Shown piece after piece: positions 41,887 through 50,756 of a DNA stretch of 64,000 bases. The notes under the pieces are model-generated. The model ran no database searches and was not told where the DNA came from. It saw only the letters and a list, made by a program, of their open reading frames with translations. Each line of letters starts with the position of its first letter. The first letter of the stretch is position 1. The position numbers were made by a program, and so were the translations under genes. Origin of the DNA: Pseudomonadota bacterium (GTDB taxonomy: Bacteria > Pseudomonadota > Alphaproteobacteria > UBA1280 > RI-95); assembly GCA_016125375.1 (NCBI GenBank), contig WGLU01000006.1:186001-250000 (forward strand), in the 5' to 3' direction.

Positions 41887-43294
41887 GGGTGGGTTCTCCC
41901 GTCAGTTCGGCACGGGGCGTAAGATACGCCGTGGTGCTCTGGTTGATGTCGAAGGCCTCGCGCGCAGCGGTCATGATGTCCGCCGCTGTGGTTTCGTCCT
42001 GAATCTGAATCCAGTCATTCAGGGTCGCAACCGCGCCGCCGCCAGTCAGGTAGTTGCCTACCAGACGTGCAGTGGCACCAACGCTGTCCTTGCTGTACTC
42101 CAGCGCCGCCATGGTCTTGATCTTCAGGCGGTTCAGATCGTCCTGGGTGAAGCGCTGCTCGGCCAGCCAATCGGCAAGTGCCGCATCGATGGCCTTCTCC
42201 AGTTCGGCCAACGTCACGCCCGGGGCGGGCACGCCGTAGACCGTCATGCTGGATTCGCTGCGGGTTTCGTTATTGTAACCCACGCTCACGTACAGGGCTT
42301 TCTTCTCCTGCAGGATCAGACGCCGTTGCAGGTAGCTGGTCTGACCCTCCGACATCAGTCGGACGGCAAGAGCCAGAGCGACCGACTTGCGCTGGTCGCC
42401 TTCGGCGCCGGCAAGGCCGGCAAAGGCACCGCCCACACGGTACTGACGCACCATGATGGGGTTACCCGCCTGCGGGTCGACCACGGTCGGCATCCGCTTG
42501 GGTGCCGTCCACTTGGGCTCGGCGTAGCCGTTGTTGACGAACGGCGGGTTGCCGTGCGCCAGCGTGCCGAAGTGCTCCTGCGCCACCTGCTTGGCCTGGT
42601 CCAGCGTGATATCGCCCACCAGCACCAGATAGGCATTGTTGGGGACGTAGTTGGTCTTGAACCAGTTCTGCAGGTCGCTCAGCACCCAGCCGTTGATGTC
42701 GGTCATCGAACCGATGACCGGACGGCCGTACGGATGGTTCGGCAGGTGATACTGGGTGAACTTCTCGAAGAAGCGCGCCTGCGGGTTGTTGTCGGTCCGC
42801 ATGTCGCGCTCGGCGATGATGGCGCCACGCTCCTTCTGGAAACGCGCGTCGTTCAGCTCCAGGTTGGCCCAGGTCTCGCCGTACAGCCACAGGGCGTCAC
42901 CCAAGTAGCGGGTGGCGACCGTGGCCACGTAGCACGTGCGGTCCTGCATGGTGAAGGCGTTCACGCCCACGCTGCCCCGCTGGGACAGGAAGGCGCTGTA
43001 CTGGCCTTCGGGCATGTTGCGCGAGCCGTTGAACCACGAGTGTTCGAAGGCGTGCGCCAGGCCACCCATGCCGAGCGGCTCGTCGAAGGAGCCGACCTTG
43101 AAACACAGGTTGATGGCCACACGTTCGGCGCGGTGGTCTTCCACCACGGCGACCGTCAGGCCGTTGTCGAGAACGGTGCTCTGCACGTTGGTGCCTTCCA
43201 GCGCGTTGGCCTGCGCACCCACCGTGAGGGTGAGGGCAAGACCAGCCGCACCGGCAAGCGCCAGTACAGACCGTTTGAGGAAAGAAGAGAACAT
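41879..43294 (-). CDS. M16 (insulinase-like) zinc peptidase, catalytic subunit
   Basis: A 471-residue exported protein: signal peptide MFSSFLKRSVLALAG with cleavage after AQA, then two M16 domains. The inverted zinc motif HAFEH is intact in GLAHAFEHSWFNGS, with the distal Glu expected in the ELNDARFQKERGAIIAE segment. Start chosen at 43294 from the signal peptide and AGGGA upstream; a longer frame is open. It precedes the inactive-type subunit and probably degrades peptides in the periplasm. Confidence 0.92.
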   Translation of the reverse strand: MFSSFLKRSVLALAGAAGLALTLTVGAQANALEGTNVQSTVLDNGLTVAVVEDHRAERVAINLCFKVGSFDEPLGMGGLAHAFEHSWFNGSRNMPEGQYSAFLSQRGSVGVNAFTMQDRTCYVATVATRYLGDALWLYGETWANLELNDARFQKERGAIIAERDMRTDNNPQARFFEKFTQYHLPNHPYGRPVIGSMTDINGWVLSDLQNWFKTNYVPNNAYLVLVGDITLDQAKQVAQEHFGTLAHGNPPFVNNGYAEPKWTAPKRMPTVVDPQAGNPIMVRQYRVGGAFAGLAGAEGDQRKSVALALAVRLMSEGQTSYLQRRLILQEKKALYVSVGYNNETRSESSMTVYGVPAPGVTLAELEKAIDAALADWLAEQRFTQDDLNRLKIKTMAALEYSKDSVGATARLVGNYLTGGGAVATLNDWIQIQDETTAADIMTAAREAFDINQSTTAYLTPRAELTGEPTHE

Positions 43295-43487
43295 GAGGGC
43301 AGTCCCTTTCTGTTGGGTTGTATGCCGCAAAAAGTAGAAAGAGGATAACAGAAGCTGCCACGCCATAAAACCATGTAAGAACACAAGGTTGGTGAAAGCA
43401 GGGTCGTTAGAAAAAGCATGAAAAAGATGGGCAGAAAGCTGCTTAATAGATAGTTGTCGTGCAAAATGTCGTCCTATGCAAGGGGTA

Positions 43488-43516
43488 TGTATACAATTAG
43501 GTGCGCTTTTTTACAA
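43488..43516 (-). promoter_or_regulatory. Promoter of the M16 peptidase operon
   Basis: Minus strand TTGTAA (43511-43516), 17-bp spacer, TATACA (43488-43493). Leader of about 185 nt before the first gene, longer than usual. Confidence 0.5.
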
Positions 43517-43523
43517 AAAGACC

Positions 43524-43552
43524 TTGCCAAGCTCCCCCGCGATGCAGTAAAC
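43524..43552 (+). promoter_or_regulatory. Candidate promoter of tRNA-Ala
   Basis: TTGCCA (43524-43529), 17-bp spacer, GTAAAC (43547-43552), about 20 bp before the tRNA. The -10 element is weak. Confidence 0.35.
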
Positions 43553-43575
43553 ACAATCTGCTTTTCTTGATACGT

Positions 43576-43651
<76 letters not shown>

Positions 43652-43674
43652 AGAAAATCAAAGGTTAAAAAGAT

Positions 43675-43699
43675 AAGGCGCCCGAAGGCGCCTTTTTTT
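43675..43699 (+). terminator. Terminator after tRNA-Ala, shared with the convergent TRAP gene
   Basis: 8-bp stem AAGGCGCC / GGCGCCTT with loop CGAA, then T5. Confidence 0.93.
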
Positions 43700-43709
43700 A
43701 GTTTACAGG

Positions 43710-44789
43710 TTACAGGGGCTTGGGCGAGAGTTTCTCGACCTTGCTTTCCTGCACTTTGGACAGTGGTTCTGCTGCCTTGATGGCATCAATCCATTTGCCC
43801 AGTGTGTGGTGATACTTGGCTTGCACACGGTTACCCATCTGTTCCAGCTCTTGCCGGTCGGCCGGGCTCATGCTGACAAATTTTACACCTTCTGCAGCCA
43901 TTTGGGCTTTGCTGTCCTGCTCCTGCTGGATTGACAGAGCACGTTCCTGCAGGGCAAGGGTCTGTGCCTCTTCCTGCACGATGTTCTGCTGGTCCGGTGT
44001 CAGGCTGGCAAACATAGGCCCGTTGAAGACAATCATGGTCAGGTACAGGCTGTGGTGTGTTTCCAGCACAGTTTTGATGGATTTGGCCACTTCCGGGTGG
44101 CGGTACTTGTAGGTAGCAATCCGGTTCACTTCAGCTTCTTCTGCCTGAATGTCGCCAGTTGAGTGCATCTTGGCCCAGCCGGCATCATCATACAGGGGGG
44201 TGTACACATACTGCAGGCCCAGTTGGTCCATGGCATCCAGACTGAAGCGTCCGCCACGCAGACGCATCTTCTGGCCTTTAAGCTCTGCAACCGAATGGAT
44301 GTCTTTTGTCGAATACACATCGCGGAAACCGCCGCTGTATGTAAAGGACAAGCCACGCACCCGCCCATTGGAGCCGTCATAGACTGACTGGCGCAGGTCC
44401 TGACCTATTCTACCATCCAGCACTTTGGCAGCGTGTTCATGGGATTTAAACAGCATAGGCATATCCAGCACGTCCAAATCCTGACTGATAGGCAGGAAGT
44501 ATTTAATGGCAATCTGGCTCATGGCTGTTTTGCCCAGATAAACTTCGTCCAGTGCCTGTTGAAAATCCGGCGAGTAGGCCGATGGAGCAAATACACTGAT
44601 ATCCAGCTCACCATGGGTCCGTTCACGAACGCGGTCGGCAAATTTTTCGATAAGTTTGACGTTCTCAACATTCTCCGGCTTGTGGGCCATAACAAACTCG
44701 AGTTTACGAACGGCCTGTTCAGCGGCAGAGGCGCTTATCGGCAACAAAAGTGCGGCAACCAAAGCGAGGGCTTTAAAGCGGTACATCAT
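43710..44789 (-). CDS. TRAP transporter substrate-binding protein (DctP family), copy 1
   Basis: A 359-residue periplasmic binding protein with signal peptide (MMYRFKALALVAALLLP, cleavage after ASA). Family landmarks: FADRVRERTHGELDISVF near residue 50, LDMPMLFKSHEHA, SFTYSGGFRDVYST, LKGQKMRLRGGR with the substrate-binding Arg, and EAEVNRI. It would capture an organic acid for a TRAP permease, but no dctQ or dctM gene is near. GGAG precedes the ATG. Closely related to copy 2. Confidence 0.9.
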   Translation of the reverse strand: MMYRFKALALVAALLLPISASAAEQAVRKLEFVMAHKPENVENVKLIEKFADRVRERTHGELDISVFAPSAYSPDFQQALDEVYLGKTAMSQIAIKYFLPISQDLDVLDMPMLFKSHEHAAKVLDGRIGQDLRQSVYDGSNGRVRGLSFTYSGGFRDVYSTKDIHSVAELKGQKMRLRGGRFSLDAMDQLGLQYVYTPLYDDAGWAKMHSTGDIQAEEAEVNRIATYKYRHPEVAKSIKTVLETHHSLYLTMIVFNGPMFASLTPDQQNIVQEEAQTLALQERALSIQQEQDSKAQMAAEGVKFVSMSPADRQELEQMGNRVQAKYHHTLGKWIDAIKAAEPLSKVQESKVEKLSPKPL

Positions 44790-44920
44790 TCAATCTCCAT
44801 CCTGCCCGTTGGTTTCATGGGTCATAGGTTTATAGGGCCACGCATTAGGCCGAGAACCGACATCCCTAACGTGTCCCATAGCATAGCCTGCGCAACCAAC
44901 GATGACAAGGCGCTGCAAAT

Positions 44921-44949
44921 AAAACAGGCACCCTGAAAAGGGTGCCTGT
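44921..44949 (-). terminator. Terminator after DctP-family copy 2
   Basis: Minus strand 11-bp perfect stem ACAGGCACCCT / AGGGTGCCTGT, loop TTTC, then TTTATTT. It shows the two copies are separate transcripts. Confidence 0.92.
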
Positions 44950-44969
44950 CGTAGGGTGGTTTTGGCAGG

Positions 44970-46064
44970 TTAGAGCGGCTTGGCAGCTTTGCTGTCCAGT
45001 TTGCTTTCCTGCACTTTACCTGTAGGTGCCGCTGCCTTGATGGCTTCAATCCAGGGGCCAAGGTACTGTTCGTTCTTGGCTTGGACTTTTTCACCCATGG
45101 TGTTCAGGATTTGCTTGTCAGCATCCGACATGCTGACAAATTTCACGCCGTCAGCTTCCAGCTTGGCTTTGTAGTCCTTCTCCTGCTGGATAGACAAATC
45201 GCGTTCCTGCACGGCCAGTACCTGAGCCTCCTCTTGCAGGATTTGTTGCTCCTGAGGCGTCAGCTTGGCGAAGCGTTCACCATTGATGGTGATCATGGTC
45301 AGGTACAGGCTGTGGTTGGTTTCCAGCACAGTTTTGATGTACTTGGCCATTTCAGGTGCCTGATGCTTGTAAGAGTAAATACGCAGGGTCTCGGCCTCTT
45401 CGGCTTCTATACCACCATCGGCATGCTTTCTCGACCAGTCGCTGTTAAAGTCGCTGCCTGGTGCGGTATAAACAAAGTTCAGACCCAACTCATCCATGGC
45501 GTCCTGGCTCAGGCGTCCGCCTTTCATGCGCATGTTCAGGCCCTTCAGTTCGGAGACCGAGTTGATGTCATGCGTCGAATAGATGTTGCGGAAGCCGCCA
45601 CTATACGTAAAGGATAAGCCTTTCAGGTGGCCGTTGGAATCTGCAAACACAGTGTCGCGGAGCTTCTGGCCAATCTGGCCGTCCAGAACGCGGGTTGCGT
45701 GTTCGTGGGATTTGAAGATCATCGGCATGTCCAGAGCTTCTACAGCAGGGCTGAAATGCGCAAAGTGTTTGGCCGAAATCTGGCTCATATCAGCGCGGCC
45801 TGTGTACACATCCTCAAGGGCGCGTTTGTGCGCGTTCTCAAATTCATCACCGGCGCCAGTTGGGGGCGGTGCAAAAATGCTGATTTCCAGCTCACCGTTG
45901 GTCCGTGCTTTAACCCTGTCAGCAAATGCCTGAATAAGGTTAACGTTATCCCGGTTATCCGGCTTGTGGGCCATAACAAAGTTCAGATGCTCCACAGCCG
46001 ACGCGCTCAGCGGCAACACACTGGCAGCGGCCAGCAACAGCGCAGAAAGCTTTACGATTTTCAT
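44970..46064 (-). CDS. TRAP transporter substrate-binding protein (DctP family), copy 2
   Basis: A 364-residue paralogue of copy 1: signal peptide MKIVKLSALLLAAASVLP (cleavage after ASA), then the same blocks (FVMAHKPDN, LDMPMIFKSHEHA, SFTYSGGFRNIYST, LKGLNMRMKGGR, VLETNHSLYLTM). It carries a short insertion (PPTGAGDEFENAH) near residue 70. The start is uncertain; ATG at 46064 fits the signal peptide, with a GTG four codons earlier possible. No permease genes adjoin. Confidence 0.9.
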   Translation of the reverse strand: MKIVKLSALLLAAASVLPLSASAVEHLNFVMAHKPDNRDNVNLIQAFADRVKARTNGELEISIFAPPPTGAGDEFENAHKRALEDVYTGRADMSQISAKHFAHFSPAVEALDMPMIFKSHEHATRVLDGQIGQKLRDTVFADSNGHLKGLSFTYSGGFRNIYSTHDINSVSELKGLNMRMKGGRLSQDAMDELGLNFVYTAPGSDFNSDWSRKHADGGIEAEEAETLRIYSYKHQAPEMAKYIKTVLETNHSLYLTMITINGERFAKLTPQEQQILQEEAQVLAVQERDLSIQQEKDYKAKLEADGVKFVSMSDADKQILNTMGEKVQAKNEQYLGPWIEAIKAAAPTGKVQESKLDSKAAKPL

Positions 46065-46182
46065 AGTCCTAACCACCCATACTTATTGAGAGTTATCTTC
46101 TTATGTATTCAGCTACCAGCTTTTTCATTTTATTTGGCTTACGGGTATCAGTATGTCGTTATGTTAATGCTTTGGCAACCGC

Positions 46183-46632
46183 CTACACGGGTTTAAAAAC
46201 CATCAGCCAGAAAATTACTAACACGGTGGGGAAGGCAAGACACCCAAGCAGGAGCCACCAGCGAAAGAGGTGCCGGCAGCGGTCATCCGGTACATTATCT
46301 TTACCAAGATGTATTTGTATGGCGACGACAGGTACCCAACAAAGGCCTGCAAACACGTACAGGGCCAGCGCCCAAATGATCCAGCTTTCACTCAGGCTAT
46401 AACCACCCAAATGTACGAGCAGCAAACCGCTCAGTAACTGAATGATCACGGCAGGGGTGGTGAAGAGCCAATCTGCCAGCACAACATGGCGGACGGTAGT
46501 TCGGCGGTGCTGTGGCTGGGCTTGCAGGTGTGCCATCAACATGTAAAACGCGCTACCGATTCCCGTACCGAATAGAATGGTAGAAGAGACAATATGTATC
46601 CATTTCGTGAGTAGGTACCAGTCAGCGGTCAT
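46183..46632 (-). CDS. DUF2269-family integral membrane protein
   Basis: A 149-residue protein with four membrane helices. The start MTADWYLLTKWIHIVSSTILFGTG, with a conserved Lys-x-x-His at the first helix, is typical of the DUF2269 family of unknown function. It overlaps the upstream SDR-DoxX gene by 11 bp, and the pair is commonly found together. Confidence 0.85.
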   Translation of the reverse strand: MTADWYLLTKWIHIVSSTILFGTGIGSAFYMLMAHLQAQPQHRRTTVRHVVLADWLFTTPAVIIQLLSGLLLVHLGGYSLSESWIIWALALYVFAGLCWVPVVAIQIHLGKDNVPDDRCRHLFRWWLLLGCLAFPTVLVIFWLMVFKPV

Positions 46633-47917
46633 ACCGGCGTCCTCCATTGGCCATAAACAACAAAATCGTTGCTGCAATAAGCGGGATATTTTTTAAAAGC
46701 GGTCCATAGGGGTGCATCCACCATTCTGGGGCACTTATGCTTAGGAAAACGCTGTAAAACAGCATCAACATGATTTGCAACACATACACAGGCGTTGCCG
46801 TACGTTTGATGAACATGCCAAGCCCAAGCAGAACATCTGCGCTGAGCGAGGTGACGAGTAGAATATCAGCGGTGCGTCCGGTTATGCCGCTCTGGGCAAA
46901 ATAGTCCAGCAACACGCTGTGCGGTGTTATAACAGAGGGGATAAGCCCACTGGCTATCCACATAAAGGCAAGGCTGGCATTCAGGAGCGGTAGCGCAAAA
47001 AACAAGCGGGCTGCCAACGCTTGCGCAGGGGTTGCCGGGTATTTGTGTAAAGCATTGTCCAGAGTTCTGGGCTGCACAGTGGTTAGGCGCCAGAAGCTGG
47101 CCTCAGGTGTTATGTTGTGCCGTGTCAGCATATCAAAGCTGGCCGAATTGACGGGGCCTTTCAAGAACAAGTCCCCCACCTTAGCCGTGAGGCGTACAAC
47201 AAGCAGAGGGACGCGCAGGTACCGCGCTTCCCCAAGGCCGAGCCAGAGTCGAAATATTCCCAGAATATTGCGGATGGTAAGCTGTTCGGGGCCACCAACC
47301 TCGATTGTGCGGTTTTGCGGCGGTAACGCCGCCAAGCGGGCAACGCCCTCTGCAAAATCCTCTATAGCGATGGGTTGAACCAGATAATCGCCTTTTCCTG
47401 TCACGGGTATCAACGGGAGAGCAGCGAAGGCGCACAACACACCAAAGCTGAGGCTGCGTCGCCCATACAGCCACGAGGGGCGCAAAGTTGTATAGGGGAT
47501 GCCGGAGTTGGCAAGATAGTCATCTGCGGCCAGTTTGGTGACATTGTAAGCGGTTGTTATACCGGCAGCCACCCCGAGTGCCGAAACCTGTATCACCTGT
47601 TTGATTCCTGCCTGTTTGCAAGCGTCGAACAAAGCGCAAGGTGTATCGGTGTGAATGCGCTGGAACGTGTTTTCACCAGTTTCTGTGATGATGCCTGCCA
47701 CATTGATGACCACATCAACGTCAGCAAGTCGTGGCAACCATGACTGTGGTGAGGTGTCAGCGGTAAAGTCGCACGGCACATGCATCATATTGGGCAATAG
47801 TCGCGCCGCAAGAGCGGGGCTACGTACACAGCACACAACGTTATGCCCATGTTGCTCTAAGGCTAAGGCAATGTGGCTGCCGATAAAGCCGGTGGCACCG
47901 GTCATAAGAATCCGCAT
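46622..47917 (-). CDS. SDR-family epimerase/dehydratase fused to a DoxX-like membrane domain
   Basis: A 431-residue fusion. Residues 1-290 are an atypical short-chain dehydrogenase with the NAD(P) motif TGATGFIGSH at the start; the catalytic Tyr lies in YNVTKLAADD, as in NDUFA9-like proteins. Residues about 300-425 form four membrane helices of the DoxX-like type. The start at 47917 is placed directly before the Rossmann motif. Substrate unknown; role in quinone or membrane redox chemistry is an inference. Confidence 0.85.
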   Translation of the reverse strand: MRILMTGATGFIGSHIALALEQHGHNVVCCVRSPALAARLLPNMMHVPCDFTADTSPQSWLPRLADVDVVINVAGIITETGENTFQRIHTDTPCALFDACKQAGIKQVIQVSALGVAAGITTAYNVTKLAADDYLANSGIPYTTLRPSWLYGRRSLSFGVLCAFAALPLIPVTGKGDYLVQPIAIEDFAEGVARLAALPPQNRTIEVGGPEQLTIRNILGIFRLWLGLGEARYLRVPLLVVRLTAKVGDLFLKGPVNSASFDMLTRHNITPEASFWRLTTVQPRTLDNALHKYPATPAQALAARLFFALPLLNASLAFMWIASGLIPSVITPHSVLLDYFAQSGITGRTADILLVTSLSADVLLGLGMFIKRTATPVYVLQIMLMLFYSVFLSISAPEWWMHPYGPLLKNIPLIAATILLFMANGGRRYDR

Positions 47918-47981
47918 AAAGGCACACTGTTCAGTCGTTATTTCTGGCCGATTATACCTGTTAGGTGGATGCACCCAAAAG

Positions 47982-48007
47982 AAAAACCCCCGCCGTGGCG
48001 GGGGTTT
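47982..48007 (-). terminator. Terminator after the rhlE-like gene
   Basis: Minus strand 11-bp stem AAACCCCCGCC / GGCGGGGGTTT followed by TT and a T-rich tract. Confidence 0.88.
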
Positions 48008-48013
48008 GTTTGG

Positions 48014-50026
48014 CTAGGCACCGTGGCGTTGCGGGCGCTGTTTGGCGCCGCCGGGCTTGCCGCGTCCCTTAAAGGCTGCAAAGCCGGCGCTCTTGCCGCT
48101 GCTGCCTTTAGGCTTACCGGCGCCAAAACCACCGGGTTTGCCTTTGGAGGCACCCTTAAAGCCACCACTTGCGGCGGGCTTGGACGGGCGGTCAGATTTA
48201 GAGCCGCTTTTACCAAAAGGTTTGGAGGAGCCTTCACCACCTGCCGATTTACCGTAAGGACGGTCGGATTTTTTGAATCCTTCCGAGCGGCTGCCAGCAG
48301 ATTGACCAAACGGCTTATCGCTCTTACGGAAGCCCTCGCTGCGGGTACCGCCGGGCTTGCCGAACGGTTTGCCGGGCTTTTTAAAGCCTTCGCCGCTGGC
48401 GGACATATCATCACGCTTACCGAACGGCTTGGAGGAACGTTTGAAGTCACCACCGCGGGTGTCCGCATCGTCACGCTTGCCAAACGGTTTGGCGGAACGT
48501 TTGAAGCTGTCGTCGCTACGGCCTTCTGCACCGTAATCACGGTTGCCGAAAGGCTTGGAGGCGCGTTTAAAGCCATCATTGTTGCCGAAGGAAGAACCAT
48601 CGCGCTTGCCAAACGGGCGTGGGGATTTTTTGAACCCTTCGCCGTCCGCTGCGGCAGCCTGAGGCTTGCCATAGGGCTTGCGGGTTGTGGTCAGCAAGGC
48701 GCGTTCCAGATCGTCTTGCGAGGCACGACCCCTGTAAGGGGAGGCGTCACGGTCGCCGCCCTTGAACCCACGGGTCGGGCGGTTTTTGTGCCCAAAGCTG
48801 TCGCTGCGGCCTTTTTTAAAGGGGTTGGCAGGTTTGGGGGACTGCACTTCGGCAACCTCCAGCGAGCCGGTTTGTTCTTCGGATGTGGGGTCGATGCCTT
48901 TGAGGAACTTCTGCTCGAATTTTTTGCCCAGCAGACGCTCAATGCCTTTGAAAGCACCCATGTCCTTGCCGTTGACAAACGACATGGCAATGCCCGTTTT
49001 GTTGGCACGGCCTGTACGGCCAATACGGTGGATGTAGTCTTCGGCCACCATCGGCAAGTCGTAGTTGATGACGTGGGAGAGGTCGTTAACGTCCAGACCG
49101 CGGGCAGCAACGTCGGTCGCAACCAGTACTTTCAGGTCGCCACGGTGCATCTGGTCGATGACTTTTTTGCGGGCGTTCTGGCGCATGTCACCGTGCAGGG
49201 CCGCAGTCTTGTGACCCATTTTGCGGATGTTCTTGGCCAGACGGTCAGCGCCGTGCTTGGTGGCAATGAACACAATCGCTTGCCATACGTCTTCACCGTT
49301 CAGCAGGTAGCGCAGCATGTTCTGCTTGTGAGCGGTGTCGGTGGCCTTATAGAAGGTCTGGGTAATCTGGTCGTGGTTCTGGCTGGCTACAGCAAGCTGA
49401 ATGCGGACGGGGTTTTTCAGCTTTTTGGCGGCGATTTTCTCCACACGGTCATCGAACGTGGCGGAGAACAACAGCGTTTGCACCTGATTTTCAATCTCGT
49501 CAAAAATGCGCTCGATAGGCTTGAGGAAGCCCATGTCCAGCATGCGGTCGGCTTCGTCCAGCACGACCATCTCCACGCGGGAGAAATCAATGCGCTCGGC
49601 TTCCATGTGGTCAATCAGGCGGCCAGGGGTGGCAATTACCACATCCTGACGCTTTTTCAGCGCTTGGATTTGTCCTGCGTAGGCCACGCCACCAATAATC
49701 ATGGTGCTGCTGACAGGGGTGTACTTGCTGAAGGTCTGGATATTCTCGTGCACCTGTGCGGCCAGCTCGCGGGTCGGGGTCAGCACCAATACACGTGGGC
49801 CTTTACCGTAGCCCTTGGGCTCGGTTTCCATCATACGGTGCAGGGCGGGCAGTACAAACGCGGCGGTTTTACCGGTACCGGTCTGGGCACAGGCCATCAC
49901 ATCGTTGCCTTTTAAGACGGCGGGAATGCTTTTTTCCTGTACGGGGGTGGGGGTGGTGAAGCCGCTTTCGGTAACAGCTTTCAGGAGCTTGGCGTTCAGG
50001 CCAAGTTGGTCAAAGGGCATCGTCAT
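48014..50026 (-). CDS. rhlE: DEAD-box RNA helicase, RhlE type, with long repeat tail
   Basis: A 670-residue helicase. The core (residues 1-375) has the Q motif, AQTGTGKT (motif I), DEAD (motif II), SAT (motif III), and HRIGRTGR (motif VI). The last 290 residues are a low-complexity basic tail with at least six imperfect copies of a unit like [GD]-F-K-[KR]-S-x-[KR]-P-[FY]-G-[KNQ] and then a Gly/Ser/Lys-rich end, probably RNA-binding and disordered. RhlE proteins act in ribosome assembly and RNA decay. ATG at 50026 or two codons later. Confidence 0.93.
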   Translation of the reverse strand: MTMPFDQLGLNAKLLKAVTESGFTTPTPVQEKSIPAVLKGNDVMACAQTGTGKTAAFVLPALHRMMETEPKGYGKGPRVLVLTPTRELAAQVHENIQTFSKYTPVSSTMIIGGVAYAGQIQALKKRQDVVIATPGRLIDHMEAERIDFSRVEMVVLDEADRMLDMGFLKPIERIFDEIENQVQTLLFSATFDDRVEKIAAKKLKNPVRIQLAVASQNHDQITQTFYKATDTAHKQNMLRYLLNGEDVWQAIVFIATKHGADRLAKNIRKMGHKTAALHGDMRQNARKKVIDQMHRGDLKVLVATDVAARGLDVNDLSHVINYDLPMVAEDYIHRIGRTGRANKTGIAMSFVNGKDMGAFKGIERLLGKKFEQKFLKGIDPTSEEQTGSLEVAEVQSPKPANPFKKGRSDSFGHKNRPTRGFKGGDRDASPYRGRASQDDLERALLTTTRKPYGKPQAAAADGEGFKKSPRPFGKRDGSSFGNNDGFKRASKPFGNRDYGAEGRSDDSFKRSAKPFGKRDDADTRGGDFKRSSKPFGKRDDMSASGEGFKKPGKPFGKPGGTRSEGFRKSDKPFGQSAGSRSEGFKKSDRPYGKSAGGEGSSKPFGKSGSKSDRPSKPAASGGFKGASKGKPGGFGAGKPKGSSGKSAGFAAFKGRGKPGGAKQRPQRHGA

Positions 50027-50273
50027 GTGCCTTGGTATCCTTATAAGGGTTGGGCAGCCTCAACGGCCTTGTGCCGCGATTCTGCATACAGCGCCCGCTG
50101 ACCCAAGTCGGAACCGAGGCAAACGTGCAGAGGGGCATATTGGACATTTGTATACAGAATGCAAGTTGTTTTTCCGTAACTGTAGTGTTTTTCATGCACG
50201 CATAACGTGCTTCATGGGGCTGAATATGGCAGAATGGCGTCAAATATAGGCGATTGATGATGGAACTGACGGG

Positions 50274-50756
50274 ATGAAAAAAGCGCTTGCCCTGTTTGTA
50301 TTGCTGGGTGTTGTGCTGGGTGGTGCCTGCGTGCTGCTGGCAACCCAGCCCTCTGTACCGGCTCTGCCGAACGTCAATGCGCATTTTCAGGATGTGGAAT
50401 GGGAAGCTAAGTTGGGTTCCACCCCCCAGATTCCTGCGCCAGAAGAGCTTTTTGATGTCGCTTTCAACCAGATGCGCCGTGGCGAGGTAAAAGGGGTAGA
50501 CTTGATGTATACACTTGCTCGCCACAAAACCGCAGATGCCTGCGGTGTGCTGGGGTATGTGCATTACTTTGGGTCAGATCCCTTTTTCTGGCAGGACGAT
50601 GAAATGCCCCATATCAAGGAACTGCGGCAGACCTTCTTGAGCGCCGGTGGCCAGATAAACCATCAGGAGGCTGTATATTGGCTTTCCTGCCTGACTGCCC
50701 AAGGCGGTGAAGGTGCTTGGTATGCCAGAGTACTTTTGGCTGCCGATGTCTTGTAG
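50274..50756 (+). CDS. Hypothetical membrane-anchored or exported protein
   Basis: An unrecognised 160-residue protein with one N-terminal hydrophobic segment (MKKALALFVLLGVVLGGACV), which could be a signal peptide with a poor lipobox (GGAC) or an anchor. The rest is mixed helical with three cysteines and a conserved-looking GVLGYVHYFGSDPFFW stretch. Divergent from rhlE; a terminator follows directly. Confidence 0.72.
   Translation: MKKALALFVLLGVVLGGACVLLATQPSVPALPNVNAHFQDVEWEAKLGSTPQIPAPEELFDVAFNQMRRGEVKGVDLMYTLARHKTADACGVLGYVHYFGSDPFFWQDDEMPHIKELRQTFLSAGGQINHQEAVYWLSCLTAQGGEGAWYARVLLAADVL

Noticed and set aside
41828-43348. A 506-codon plus-strand open frame opposite the M16 catalytic subunit
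   Set aside because: Antisense to a gene with signal peptide and zinc motif; the product is Val/His/Gly-rich without motifs.
43156-43464. A 102-codon frame overlapping the start of the M16 catalytic gene
   Set aside because: It overlaps the signal peptide and first domain of a well-supported gene, has no ribosome site, and its hydrophobic start reflects the intergenic AT-rich sequence.
48014-48900. Repeat tail of the helicase considered as a CRISPR-like or tandem DNA repeat
   Set aside because: The units are imperfect at DNA level, vary in spacing and stay in one reading frame, so they are protein repeats.
47873-49915. A 680-codon open frame on the plus strand opposite the helicase gene
   Set aside because: It is antisense to a clear DEAD-box helicase, its product is low-complexity Ala/Gly/Phe repeats mirroring the helicase tail, and it has no ribosome site. 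It is a by-product of codon bias.
50500-50515. ATGTATACACT identical to a stretch upstream of the fad operon
   Set aside because: It falls inside the coding sequence of the 50274 gene and is short enough to occur by chance.
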